Virus record (IMG/VR): IMGVR_UViG_3300036768_000129
Coordinates: 1 to 36,319 of that record
Direction: 5' to 3' (one strand)
DNA: 36,319 bases
From: a virus
Below the pieces are notes generated by a model. The model made no database searches and was not told the origin of the DNA. It saw nothing but the letters and a program-made list of their open reading frames with translations. Positions 6,027 through 12,980 of the stretch are shown in pieces; position 1 is the stretch's first letter; every line of letters starts with the position of its first letter. A program made the translations under genes and the position numbers.

Positions 6027-7367
6027 TCATTTCCTCCTTGTGAGAGTTTCAACAGCCGCGGCAATGTCGCCGTCGGCGATGATGGTGTAATCGCACCAGT
6101 CCGTATCAAACGGCGCGATGCTAGGGTTTGGGTTCGCCCACAGCACCCGGATACCAGCCTCCGCAGCCGCACGGTAGCCAGCCGTGCCGTGGGCGTCTCC
6201 GAACACCAGGATGTGCGAGACGCCAGCGGCCTTGAGCCGCGACCACCCGGCAACGTCATCGCCGTGCCTGTTGCCGACGATGGGCGGCAGCTTGGCAAAG
6301 CGGTATGCGCCGCGCCCGACGATGCGGGAAGGGTCTAGCGATCCCTCCGCACCTTCTTCTACTGCTGGCGTGGCGGCGGCGTAGAAGCTGCTGTAACGCT
6401 TGGCCATGGCCTCGGCGATCCCCCAGGTGCGGGCGGCGATCCAGCCGCATGACCCGCTCACATCGTAGATGACGAGCAGGCCCCGGACTGCGGGCACGTC
6501 CCGGCGCATCCGATGCAGCCGCACCTGACGGGTGACAAGCTCGTGGACCACGCGCTTGCCGTCCCACATCGGAGACGGTTCCGGGCGGGCGGCATCCGCC
6601 ATCAGGCGGGAAAGTGCAATGCTGATACGCGCAACCTCCGCCACTCGTGCGAGTGATTGCGAGACTCCCACGACACAACCGCCGGATGCGTCCTGGGAGT
6701 CGGCCTCGGGTGACCCTGCGTCCCCGGAAGCCTGTGGCGCGCTCGTAGGACCACTGATGGACTCCACGCCGCCCGCAGCAGGGCACCGGCTGCCTTCCGG
6801 CTCTTCGTCGGCGGGCATGGAGTCATCATCGATGGTTTGGGAGCCCATCCCCTCGGTCACCTCTTCGGTTCCGGTCTCACCCTGGCCGGTGGGCTGCCCC
6901 GCTTTCGCGGACGAGTCGCTAGGCTCCAGCGTGCCGCCACTGTTGGCGTCATCGCCGACCGCTTCGCGCTCGCGACCTTCGGGCGTGTCTCCGGTAGAGC
7001 CCGCATCGCAGGCGCTTTCGGAGCCAGTCCGGTTGTCTGCTGCCGTCTCAGCGGCGTGCTCGCACTCGCCGCTGTTGCCGTCGCCTCCGTGGGTGTTGGC
7101 GTCAGCGTTGGCGTGCTCGCCTTCGCTGATTGGCGCGTCTTCTCCGGCCATGTGGTCAGTGCGCTCAGCGCGCGCGCGGTCTGCCTCGATGCTGAGCACG
7201 TCGGCTGCCGCGGCGAACGCCCCATACCGGCTTATGAGCCGGTCGATGGCGCGCAGAGCGTCATCGCCCCACCCGATAGCGTGGGCGACCGCGTCCGCTT
7301 CGGCAGACATTGGCCACCGTCCCCGGCTCATGAGACGGCGGCAATCGCGGAGCGTGAGGGCGCTCAT
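6027..7367 (-). CDS. CobT-like von Willebrand factor A (VWA) protein
   Basis: The 446-residue protein has three parts. A short helical N-terminus (1-70) is followed by a long low-complexity acidic linker rich in Gly, Ser, Asp and Glu (about 70-225). The C-terminal VWA domain starts near 290 and has the metal-ion (MIDAS) motif DVSGS at 302-306. This layout matches CobT, the cobaltochelatase subunit partner of the AAA+ CobS, and more loosely the ViaA-type partners of MoxR ATPases. The ATG overlaps the AAA+ gene stop (ATGA). No chelatase large subunit is present, so cobalamin synthesis is unlikely; a MoxR-type remodelling role is inferred. Confidence 0.8.
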   Translation of the reverse strand: MSALTLRDCRRLMSRGRWPMSAEADAVAHAIGWGDDALRAIDRLISRYGAFAAAADVLSIEADRARAERTDHMAGEDAPISEGEHANADANTHGGDGNSGECEHAAETAADNRTGSESACDAGSTGDTPEGREREAVGDDANSGGTLEPSDSSAKAGQPTGQGETGTEEVTEGMGSQTIDDDSMPADEEPEGSRCPAAGGVESISGPTSAPQASGDAGSPEADSQDASGGCVVGVSQSLARVAEVARISIALSRLMADAARPEPSPMWDGKRVVHELVTRQVRLHRMRRDVPAVRGLLVIYDVSGSCGWIAARTWGIAEAMAKRYSSFYAAATPAVEEGAEGSLDPSRIVGRGAYRFAKLPPIVGNRHGDDVAGWSRLKAAGVSHILVFGDAHGTAGYRAAAEAGIRVLWANPNPSIAPFDTDWCDYTIIADGDIAAAVETLTRRK

Positions 7368-8194
7368 GCTGCCCTCCGGCGCTGGGCGACTATCTCGCCC
7401 CAGATTGCCGCGATCAGGCGGCGCACCTCTGGCGTGTCCACCGCCAGCGCGCCTTCGTCTGTGCGTGCCGCCCAGGCCCGCAGGGTTTCGGCCACGGCGT
7501 CTGCCGAGTCCGCGACTGTCCACACCTCGGCGCAGGCATGGGCGATCTCCTGGAGGCTCAGGGCTTCGTTGCCCTCCGCCTTGGCCACTATCTGGCAGGC
7601 CCGATCCATGAGGCGGACGACGCCAAGATGGGCACCACTGCGGGCTGCGGCAAGCTCAACGCGGAGCGCCTCCGGCATCGGCTGCATGCGCAGCCGACGG
7701 CAGCGGCGCAGGAGCGCGTCGGTGTGCGGACGCTGGCCGTTGCTGGTGATGACCACCAGCACGCGGCTCAGGTCGGTCTGTAGGTGTTCGCCGGGTTTGA
7801 CGGGCACTCGGCCCGACTGGAGCCAGTCGAGCAGCAGGGCCTCAACTGACTCAGGGGCCTTGTCCATCTCGTCGAGGCAAACCACGACGAGCGGATGCTC
7901 ATGGCTTGCCTTGGCAGCCAAGGCCAAGATGCCGGGCTGATGGACGCCGGCGGCATCACCGGCCACGGCTGCAGGGACGTTGACCCCGGCGAAGAGGTCA
8001 TCCGCACCGCTCCAGGAGTGGAGCAGAGCGTAGAGAAACACCCCGCCGTGCTCGCGGGCGATGGCATCCGCGAGGGCAGTTTTGCCGGTACCGGGCGCGC
8101 CGGTAACCAGCAAGGACCGAGCGCTGTGTCCGGACTGGGCTAGGAGGGATGCCACCGCCTGGGCGGTGGCTGTAGTGTGGCGGTAGGTCATCAT
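7364..8194 (-). CDS. MoxR/CobS-like AAA+ ATPase
   Basis: The protein of about 276 residues has Walker A GAPGTGKT (32-39), Walker B VVVCLDEM (103-110), sensor 1 VITSNG (148-153) and an arginine-finger-like ALLRRCRRL (160-168). This is the order of the MoxR/CobS branch of AAA+ proteins. The double ATG at 8194/8191 follows AGGAG; the second ATG has the better spacing. It is the first gene of the leftward operon and is coupled to the VWA gene. MoxR/VWA pairs act as chaperones or metal-insertion motors; what this one acts on is unknown. Confidence 0.85.
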   Translation of the reverse strand: MMTYRHTTATAQAVASLLAQSGHSARSLLVTGAPGTGKTALADAIAREHGGVFLYALLHSWSGADDLFAGVNVPAAVAGDAAGVHQPGILALAAKASHEHPLVVVCLDEMDKAPESVEALLLDWLQSGRVPVKPGEHLQTDLSRVLVVITSNGQRPHTDALLRRCRRLRMQPMPEALRVELAAARSGAHLGVVRLMDRACQIVAKAEGNEALSLQEIAHACAEVWTVADSADAVAETLRAWAARTDEGALAVDTPEVRRLIAAIWGEIVAQRRRAA

Positions 8195-8228
8195 CTTTCT
8201 CCTAGCCCTCAGAACCCCGGGGCGCGGG

Positions 8229-8247
8229 GGATAGCACCGCGCTATCC
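8229..8247. repeat. Inverted repeat in leftward leader
   Basis: GGATAGC at 8229-8235 and GCTATCC at 8241-8247 are perfect complements around a 5-base loop. It lies just downstream of the predicted leftward start site, so it may be an operator or a leader hairpin in the AAA+/VWA mRNA. Confidence 0.55.
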
Positions 8248-8256
8248 ATGTACTGC

Positions 8257-8284
8257 ATGATACAACAAAAATTTTACCAGTCAA
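8257..8284 (-). promoter_or_regulatory. Leftward early promoter (sigma-70 type)
   Basis: Read leftward: -35 TTGACT (8284-8279), a 16-base AT-rich spacer and -10 TATCAT (8262-8257). It points into the AAA+ ATPase gene and is the only strong candidate to drive the leftward operon. Confidence 0.6.
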
Positions 8285-8336
8285 GAAGTTTTTTCATGAA
8301 ACTTTTTTATGACCAACATAAGAAGGACTTATAGCC

Positions 8337-8555
8337 ATGAACTGCGAAGGTTGCCAACGAGACAAGACCGCCGGGATGTCTGATGGCCGGACCGTGTGCA
8401 CGTGGTGCATACACTGGCTCATCGAGTGCGAGGCCCGCTATCTGCTGGCCTTGCCACTGCCTGAGCGGCGGGCCGCACTGCAAGCGCGTGAGCGTGTCCG
8501 CCGGTCGGTCAAGGCCCTCAAGGATGCGATGGTGCGCATCCACGGGCAGCGGTAA
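8337..8555 (+). CDS. Small zinc-motif early protein
   Basis: The 72-residue protein starts with two CxxC pairs (CEGC and CTWC) that could hold one zinc. A helical C-terminus follows with CEARYLLALPLPERRAAL, a pattern I associate with short uncharacterised phage proteins (DUF7696-like, recalled and not searched). It is the first rightward gene, next to the control region, with AAGGA upstream of the ATG. A regulatory role is possible but not shown by the sequence. Confidence 0.65.
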   Translation: MNCEGCQRDKTAGMSDGRTVCTWCIHWLIECEARYLLALPLPERRAALQARERVRRSVKALKDAMVRIHGQR

Positions 8556-8589
8556 ATGCACGATTCGCGCAAGGCCGTCAAATTATGTG

Positions 8590-8618
8590 TTTACAATGCT
8601 GCATCGTCAATATAGGAT
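8590..8618 (+). promoter_or_regulatory. Rightward promoter before the YdaS-like gene
   Basis: TTTACA (8590-8595), a 17-base spacer and TAGGAT (8613-8618) lie in the 69-base gap upstream of ATG 8625. Transcription would start only a few bases before the ATG, so the mRNA would be nearly leaderless, which lowers confidence. Confidence 0.4.
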
Positions 8619-8624
8619 GAGAGC

Positions 8625-8867
8625 ATGAGGCCACAAGACGCATTGAGTCTGGCTATCGAGATAGCTGGCGGCCTGACAAAGCTAGGCAAGATGATCGGCT
8701 GTACCAAGCAGCGGGTTTGGAACTGGACGGCCATTGGTCTCGCGCCAGTAAAGATTTGTCCCAAGATCGAGGCGGTCACGGGGGTCCGGTGCGAGGAGCT
8801 AAGGCCGGACATCAATTGGGACTACATGCGTCAGAAGCTGGCCGTTGGCATGGAGGAATCATCTTGA
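8625..8867 (+). CDS. YdaS/Cro-like helix-turn-helix regulator
   Basis: The 80-residue protein has the YdaS-type fold signature. A helix (SLAIEIAGGLTKLGKMIG) leads into CTKQRVWNWTAIGLAPVKICP, where the recognition helix reads QRVWNW, followed by IEAVTGVRCEELRPDINW, the family's typical end. Such proteins act as Cro-like repressors in lambdoid and related phages. No partner CI repressor or integrase is visible, so it may simply tune early transcription. Its stop overlaps the TTG start of the replication gene. Confidence 0.85.
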   Translation: MRPQDALSLAIEIAGGLTKLGKMIGCTKQRVWNWTAIGLAPVKICPKIEAVTGVRCEELRPDINWDYMRQKLAVGMEESS

Positions 8868-9838
8868 GCCGAGAACCTTTCTCCAGAATACCCCTCCAGG
8901 TATGGCAGGACAGGCGTCTGACATTGGAGCAGTTGCGCGTTCTCGGCGTCCTGTTCTCCTTCGCCAACAAAGAGCTTGAGGCATGGCCAAGCCGATCGGC
9001 GATAGCCGAACGTTGCGGAATGCACGTCGCCAACGTATCGAGCGCGACAAGGAAGCTCGTTGATCTGGGGTGGATTCGCAAGGATGGGAAAGGCGGTCAT
9101 TCGCTTCCTTGCCGATACCGGATAACGATTCCTGAAACACTAGCCCAACAGGCTACTACATCCATAGCCGAATCGGCTACCGATAACAGTAGCCGAATGG
9201 GCTACAGATCAAGAAACAAAACCCTAGCCGATTCGGCTACCACCCCCCTAGCCGATTCGGCTACCACCCCCCTAGCCGATTCGGCTACCACCCCCCTAGC
9301 CGATTCGGCTACCACCCCCCTAGCCGATTCGGCTACACGCAAAGAACAGACCATTGAACAGACCATTGAACAGACCATTGAACAGACCATTGAACAGACC
9401 ATTGAACAGACCAGTGGCACACACCCTACCGTTGCTTGCGCAACGGCTCCCCAAAAATCGAAGTTGTCCGATGAGATGAAAAACGCCTGCCGAGAAACAT
9501 GGCGGAGATACTCGCTGGCATACCTGGATCGCTACGGTATCGAGCCGGTGAGGAACGCGAAGGTAGCCGCGCAAGTGGTGTCCTTCGTCAAGCGCATCCC
9601 GATGGCCGACGCCCCTCACGTAGCGGAGCACTACGTCTCATCGAATGCCAGGTTCTACGTCGAGCGCGGGCACGCCTTCGGGAACCTGCTCGCCGATGCC
9701 GAGAAGCTACGCACCGAGTGGGCAACGGGGCGCAGCATCACCGCAGCAACAGCCCGCCAGATTGACGCGACACAGAGCAATTTCAACGCAGCGCAGCAGG
9801 CCAAGGCCATGCTTGCCGCAAGGAGGACCAAACCATGA
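8864..9838 (+). CDS. Replication initiator (lambda O-like) carrying internal iterons
   Basis: The 324-residue protein begins at TTG 8864, with GGAGG seven bases upstream and overlap with the previous stop (TTGA). Residues 1-90 are a winged helix-turn-helix typical of phage replication initiators (LTLEQLRVLGVLFSFAN, then AIAERCGMHVANVSSATRKL, then DLGWIRKDGK). The middle (about 91-185) is low-complexity, encoded by palindromic repeats and then EQTI repeats. The C-terminus (190-324) contains ARFYVERGHAFGNLLADAEK, common in phage replication proteins. As in lambda, the origin seems to lie within the initiator gene. Confidence 0.8.
   Translation: MSREPFSRIPLQVWQDRRLTLEQLRVLGVLFSFANKELEAWPSRSAIAERCGMHVANVSSATRKLVDLGWIRKDGKGGHSLPCRYRITIPETLAQQATTSIAESATDNSSRMGYRSRNKTLADSATTPLADSATTPLADSATTPLADSATTPLADSATRKEQTIEQTIEQTIEQTIEQTIEQTSGTHPTVACATAPQKSKLSDEMKNACRETWRRYSLAYLDRYGIEPVRNAKVAAQVVSFVKRIPMADAPHVAEHYVSSNARFYVERGHAFGNLLADAEKLRTEWATGRSITAATARQIDATQSNFNAAQQAKAMLAARRTKP
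9141..9335. repeat. Eight palindromic iterons, putative replication origin
   Basis: Eight 15-bp units of the form TAGCCGA-T-TCGGCTA start at 9141, 9165, 9190, 9225, 9249, 9273, 9297 and 9321. The last five are perfect palindromes spaced exactly 24 bp and separated by C-rich CCACCCCCC spacers. The first three are degenerate, keeping TAGCC and GGCTA arms. They lie inside the initiator gene, as lambda O-binding iterons do. They are probably bound as dimers by the winged-helix domain encoded just upstream (inference). Confidence 0.75.
9344..9415. repeat. Six tandem 12-bp repeats (GAACAGACCATT)
   Basis: Five exact copies and one variant last copy follow the iterons directly and encode EQTI repeats. 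Repeats of this type are prone to slippage, so copy number may vary. They may act as a flexible linker, or as DNA close to the unwinding site. Confidence 0.9.
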
Positions 9839-10509
9839 GCAAAGAAACCATCATCGACGCACTGAGCGTTACCGCCGAGGCAATGGGGCAGCAGATCAGC
9901 CCAGCGGGGTTGCTACTGATGGCGGATGACCTGGAACCGTATGGGGCCGATCAAGTGCTGGCCGCATTGGCGCGGGTCCGGCGTGAGTGCAGAAAGCTAA
10001 CCGTTGCGGACGTGATAGAACGTGTTGCATCGGCTGATGGCCGCCCTGGCGCAGACGAAGCATGGGCGAACGCGCAGCTTGCGCATGACGAGTCTATGAC
10101 CGTGGTATGGACGCAGGAGGCCGCAGAAGCGTTCTGGATCGCCCGCCCGCTTCTGGTGCTTGGGGACAAGACCGGAGCGCGCATGGCGTTCCGTGATACC
10201 TACCTGCGGCTGTGCGAGGAAGCGCGCCTGAATGGCCGTCCTGTGCAGTGGCAGGTGTGTCTTGGGTTCGATGCGGAGCAACGCGCGGAGGTGCTAGGGG
10301 CTGCTGTTCAGGCCGGGAAAATCGGGGCAGAGTACGCGCGCGGATTGCTTCCACCGCCGGAAAACCCGGAGCGCACCAAGGCGCTGCTGTCTCTGGTGTC
10401 TTCCCATGGCGTGCTTACCGACCAAGCCGCATCCGCAATCGAGCGCGAGACCGCGCGCGAACGCATTGCGGCGATCAAGGAAATGCTTGCTGCCAAGAAA
10501 TCGATGTGA
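9835..10509 (+). CDS. Probable replication accessory protein (helicase-loader position)
   Basis: The 224-residue protein is helical and starts four bases inside the initiator gene end (ATGA overlap). It has segments such as LLLMADDLEPYGADQVLAAL and LTVADVIERV, typical of phage proteins that follow an initiator. Its place right after the O-like gene matches lambda P or other helicase loaders, but I see no Walker motif. The role is inferred from position only. The C-terminus is a charged helix (RETARERIAAIKEMLAAKK). Confidence 0.6.
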   Translation: MSKETIIDALSVTAEAMGQQISPAGLLLMADDLEPYGADQVLAALARVRRECRKLTVADVIERVASADGRPGADEAWANAQLAHDESMTVVWTQEAAEAFWIARPLLVLGDKTGARMAFRDTYLRLCEEARLNGRPVQWQVCLGFDAEQRAEVLGAAVQAGKIGAEYARGLLPPPENPERTKALLSLVSSHGVLTDQAASAIERETARERIAAIKEMLAAKKSM

Positions 10510-10520
10510 GAGGAGAGAAC

Positions 10521-10781
10521 ATGGCAACCATCCAAATCCCAAGCTGCTTCAGCAGCCGTGAGCAGTACGCGCTCTGGATGCGCTCTGCGAGGTCAACGAA
10601 GCCGGGCAGAAGTGGCTACTGCGAGGACTGCACGCCAGAGTACAAGCGCAAGATGGTCGAGCAGAACAGATGCGAGTATCCGGCCACGTGGTTCCACACC
10701 GACGAGGACGGGTTTGTGGCCGGGGTACGGGTTGGCGGTGGGGTACCTGGCAAGCCTGGGAGGCCGCGGAAATATGCGTGA
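10521..10781 (+). CDS. Small hypothetical protein with zinc-like CxxC
   Basis: The 86-residue protein starts at ATG 10521 after AGGAGAGAAC, a good ribosome-binding site. It contains CEDC and a later lone C (NRCEYP), and ends in a Gly/Pro/Arg tail (GVPGKPGRPRKYA) like an AT-hook. This suggests DNA binding, though weakly. Its stop overlaps the start of the RuvC-like gene. Confidence 0.65.
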   Translation: MATIQIPSCFSSREQYALWMRSARSTKPGRSGYCEDCTPEYKRKMVEQNRCEYPATWFHTDEDGFVAGVRVGGGVPGKPGRPRKYA

Positions 10782-11247
10782 TTGCATCCTGGCCCTGGAC
10801 CTTGGCACCACCACAGGATGGGCGCTGAGAGGCCGTGACGGCTCCATCACCAGCGGCAGCGAGAGCTTCAAGCCTCAGCGGTTCGAGGGCGGCGGGATGC
10901 GCTTCCTTCGCTTCCGGCGCTGGCTCACCGAGACCAAGCAATGCGCGGATGGGTTCGAAGCGGTTTACTTCGAGGAGGTGCGCCGCCATGCTGGGGTGGA
11001 CGCGGCCCACGCATACGGCGGGTTTCTGGCCACGCTCACAGCGTGGTGTGAGCACCACGGCATCCCATACTCAGGGGTCCCGGTCGGTACGATCAAAAAG
11101 CACGCCACCGGCAAGGGCAATGCAGGGAAGGCGGAGATGGTGGACGCGATGCAGGCGCTTGGCCACCAGCCAGCGGACGACAACGAAGCCGATGCTCTGG
11201 CTCTGCTATGCTACGCTTCGGAGCAGCATGACGTGGGCAGTGATTGA
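10774..11247 (+). CDS. RuvC-like Holliday junction resolvase
   Basis: The 157-residue protein matches RuvC-fold nucleases: ILALDLGTTTGWAL (catalytic D9), VYFEEV (E67/E68) and a C-terminal DDNEADALALL (D136-D140) supplying the last acidic residues. A conserved lysine helix (GTIKKHATGKGNAGK) sits between. It would cut branched recombination or replication intermediates before packaging. It lies directly upstream of the terminase genes, a usual position. Confidence 0.88.
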   Translation: MRDCILALDLGTTTGWALRGRDGSITSGSESFKPQRFEGGGMRFLRFRRWLTETKQCADGFEAVYFEEVRRHAGVDAAHAYGGFLATLTAWCEHHGIPYSGVPVGTIKKHATGKGNAGKAEMVDAMQALGHQPADDNEADALALLCYASEQHDVGSD

Positions 11248-11250
11248 GCT

Positions 11251-11718
11251 ATGCCAAGACTGAGCAAAGAGACGTGGGCGGATATTCGGGCCGAGAGGGA
11301 GGCGGGTGCGACCTTCCCAGAGCTTGCCGCGAAATATGGCGTCTCACACCAGGCGATACAGAAGCGCGCGAAGGCTGGCGGATGGGGAGACGGCACCGAT
11401 GTTGCAGAGGTTATCCGGCGCAAGGTTGCAGAAAAGGTTGCACGAGTAGTTGCAGGAGCCAACCCGGAAAAACGCGCTGAGGCCATAGACGCAGCAGCCG
11501 AGAAAAGCGCATCAGTGGTGCGCACACACCAGGCCGAATGGGAAGATCATCGGGCGCGATTCGGCTCCGTCCCGGAGGACTTCGAGCTAGGCAAGCTGGC
11601 CAAGATCAGCGCGGAAATGTTGCGCATCCGGCAGGACGGGGAGCGCAAGGCGTGGGGGCTGGATGATGCTTCCGCGCAGCCGACAATCGTGATTGAGCGC
11701 AGCTACGGATCAAGATGA
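11251..11718 (+). CDS. Terminase small subunit
   Basis: The 155-residue protein has an N-terminal helix-turn-helix (WADIRAEREAGATFPELAAKYGVSHQAIQKRAKAGGW), an alanine-rich middle helix and an acidic C-terminal part. It is the DNA-recognition subunit that hands phage DNA to the large subunit. Its stop overlaps the large-subunit start (ATGA), which strongly supports the assignment. Confidence 0.85.
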   Translation: MPRLSKETWADIRAEREAGATFPELAAKYGVSHQAIQKRAKAGGWGDGTDVAEVIRRKVAEKVARVVAGANPEKRAEAIDAAAEKSASVVRTHQAEWEDHRARFGSVPEDFELGKLAKISAEMLRIRQDGERKAWGLDDASAQPTIVIERSYGSR

Positions 11719-12980
11719 CCCGCATCGTTATCCCGCCAATCGACCTGCACCCAGGCCAGCGCCGCGTACTCGATACGCCAGCGCGGTTCAAGGTCATCAG
11801 CGCCGGGCGGCGATTCGGGAAAACAATGCTCGCCGTGGAGTGGCTCGCGCTCATGGAAGGCGGGGCGATTGACGGCAAGCCCGTGGCGTTTCTCTCCCCA
11901 ACGTACAAGCTGCTGCTGGACGTGTGGGCAGATATGGAGCGCACGCTAAAGCCAGTTACGCGCAAGGCCAACCGGACGGAAATGCGTATCGAGTTGATAA
12001 CCGGCGGGGTGATCGACTTCTGGACGCTTGGCGACCCTGACGCTGGCCGGGGCCGCAAGTATGCCCGCCTCGTGATTGATGAGGCCGCCCATGCCCGCTA
12101 CCTCAAGGACGCCTGGGAGCGGGCCATAAGCCCGACGCTGACGGACTACAGCGGCGATGCGTGGTTCATCAGTACCCCAAACGGCCTGAACTACTTCCAC
12201 GAGCTTTTCCGTCGCGGTGACGACCCGACGTTTCCAGATTGGGCCAGTTTCCACATGCCGACGAGCGTCAACCCGCACATAGACCCGGCAGAGATCGAGC
12301 AGAAGCGCCGTGAGCTTCCCGATCTGGTGTTCCGGCAGGAATACCTGGCCGAGTTCGTCACCTTCGGCGGTGGGCTGGTGAAGCCGTACATGCTTGTGGA
12401 TGCGCCTTGCCCCACCGGTTTGCCAGTTGTGCTCGGCGTTGACCTTGCAATCAGCGAACGCTCAGGCGCGGACTACACCGCCATCGTGGCGCTTGCCCGT
12501 GATCCTGAAACCGGCATCGTGTACGTCAAGGAGGTCGAGCGTCACAGGTGCGGCTTCCATGACGTGCTCCAGCGCATCAAGGCCGCAGCCGCGAGACACA
12601 GCCCCATCCTTATCGCAATCGAGCAGACGCAGTACCAGGCCGCCGTGGTGCAGGAGCTTCTAAGGACGACCCAGCTACCCGTTCGCGGCATCAAGCCGGA
12701 CCGCGACAAGCTGACGCGCTTCTTGCCCGTGCTCACCCGCTACGAGCAGCGCATGGTGCGCCATGATCCGTCTGGCGTCCCGGCCTGGTTCCGCGACGAG
12801 TTGCTTTCCTTCCCCGAGGGCGAGCACGATGACGGCGTGGACGCGCTGGCCTATGCTTTTGCTGGGATAACGTCTGCTATCGTAGGATACGGCTATGAGC
12901 CGGTCGGATCGCGTAGATGGTCCGGCAAGCAGGACCAGGCGCCGGATGATGCGCCTATGGACAAGTGGAGCGCGTATTGA
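11715..12980 (+). CDS. Terminase large subunit (packaging ATPase-nuclease)
   Basis: The 421-residue protein has the Walker A variant SAGRRFGKT (29-37), Walker B RLVIDEAA (118-125), the coupling motif ISTPNG (152-157), and a C-terminal RNase H-like nuclease. That nuclease starts at LGVDLAIS (240-247), with a further acidic site near EHDDGVDALAYA. It pumps DNA into the procapsid and cuts concatemers. The stop overlaps the portal start (TGATG). Confidence 0.96.
   Translation: MTRIVIPPIDLHPGQRRVLDTPARFKVISAGRRFGKTMLAVEWLALMEGGAIDGKPVAFLSPTYKLLLDVWADMERTLKPVTRKANRTEMRIELITGGVIDFWTLGDPDAGRGRKYARLVIDEAAHARYLKDAWERAISPTLTDYSGDAWFISTPNGLNYFHELFRRGDDPTFPDWASFHMPTSVNPHIDPAEIEQKRRELPDLVFRQEYLAEFVTFGGGLVKPYMLVDAPCPTGLPVVLGVDLAISERSGADYTAIVALARDPETGIVYVKEVERHRCGFHDVLQRIKAAAARHSPILIAIEQTQYQAAVVQELLRTTQLPVRGIKPDRDKLTRFLPVLTRYEQRMVRHDPSGVPAWFRDELLSFPEGEHDDGVDALAYAFAGITSAIVGYGYEPVGSRRWSGKQDQAPDDAPMDKWSAY

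Larger units (their letters stand above)
8195..8336. promoter_or_regulatory. Divergent early control region
   Basis: This AT-rich gap separates the leftward recombination operon from the rightward operon, unlike the GC-rich surroundings. It holds a leftward sigma-70-like promoter (8257-8284), a 7-bp inverted repeat (8229-8247) and two adjacent similar 13-mers (8287-8299 and 8300-8312, 10 of 13 positions the same) that could be operator half-sites. A rightward promoter must be here too, but none stands out; TATGAC at 8308-8313 is the best -10 and lacks a good -35. An AAGGA site precedes the ATG at 8337. Confidence 0.6.

Noticed and set aside
6027-7523. Longer start for the VWA protein at 7523
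   Set aside because: The extra 52 residues are Arg/Gly-rich out-of-frame sequence within the AAA+ gene; ATG 7367 forms an ATGA overlap.
8195-8624. Integrase, attachment site or CI repressor near the control region
   Set aside because: No tyrosine or serine recombinase motifs, no att-like repeat and no repressor with peptidase domain were found here or elsewhere in the window.
9225-9335. Regular 24-bp repeats resembling a CRISPR array
   Set aside because: The whole unit, including the spacer between palindromes, is repeated, so there are no unique spacers. The repeats are in frame inside a gene and no cas genes are present.
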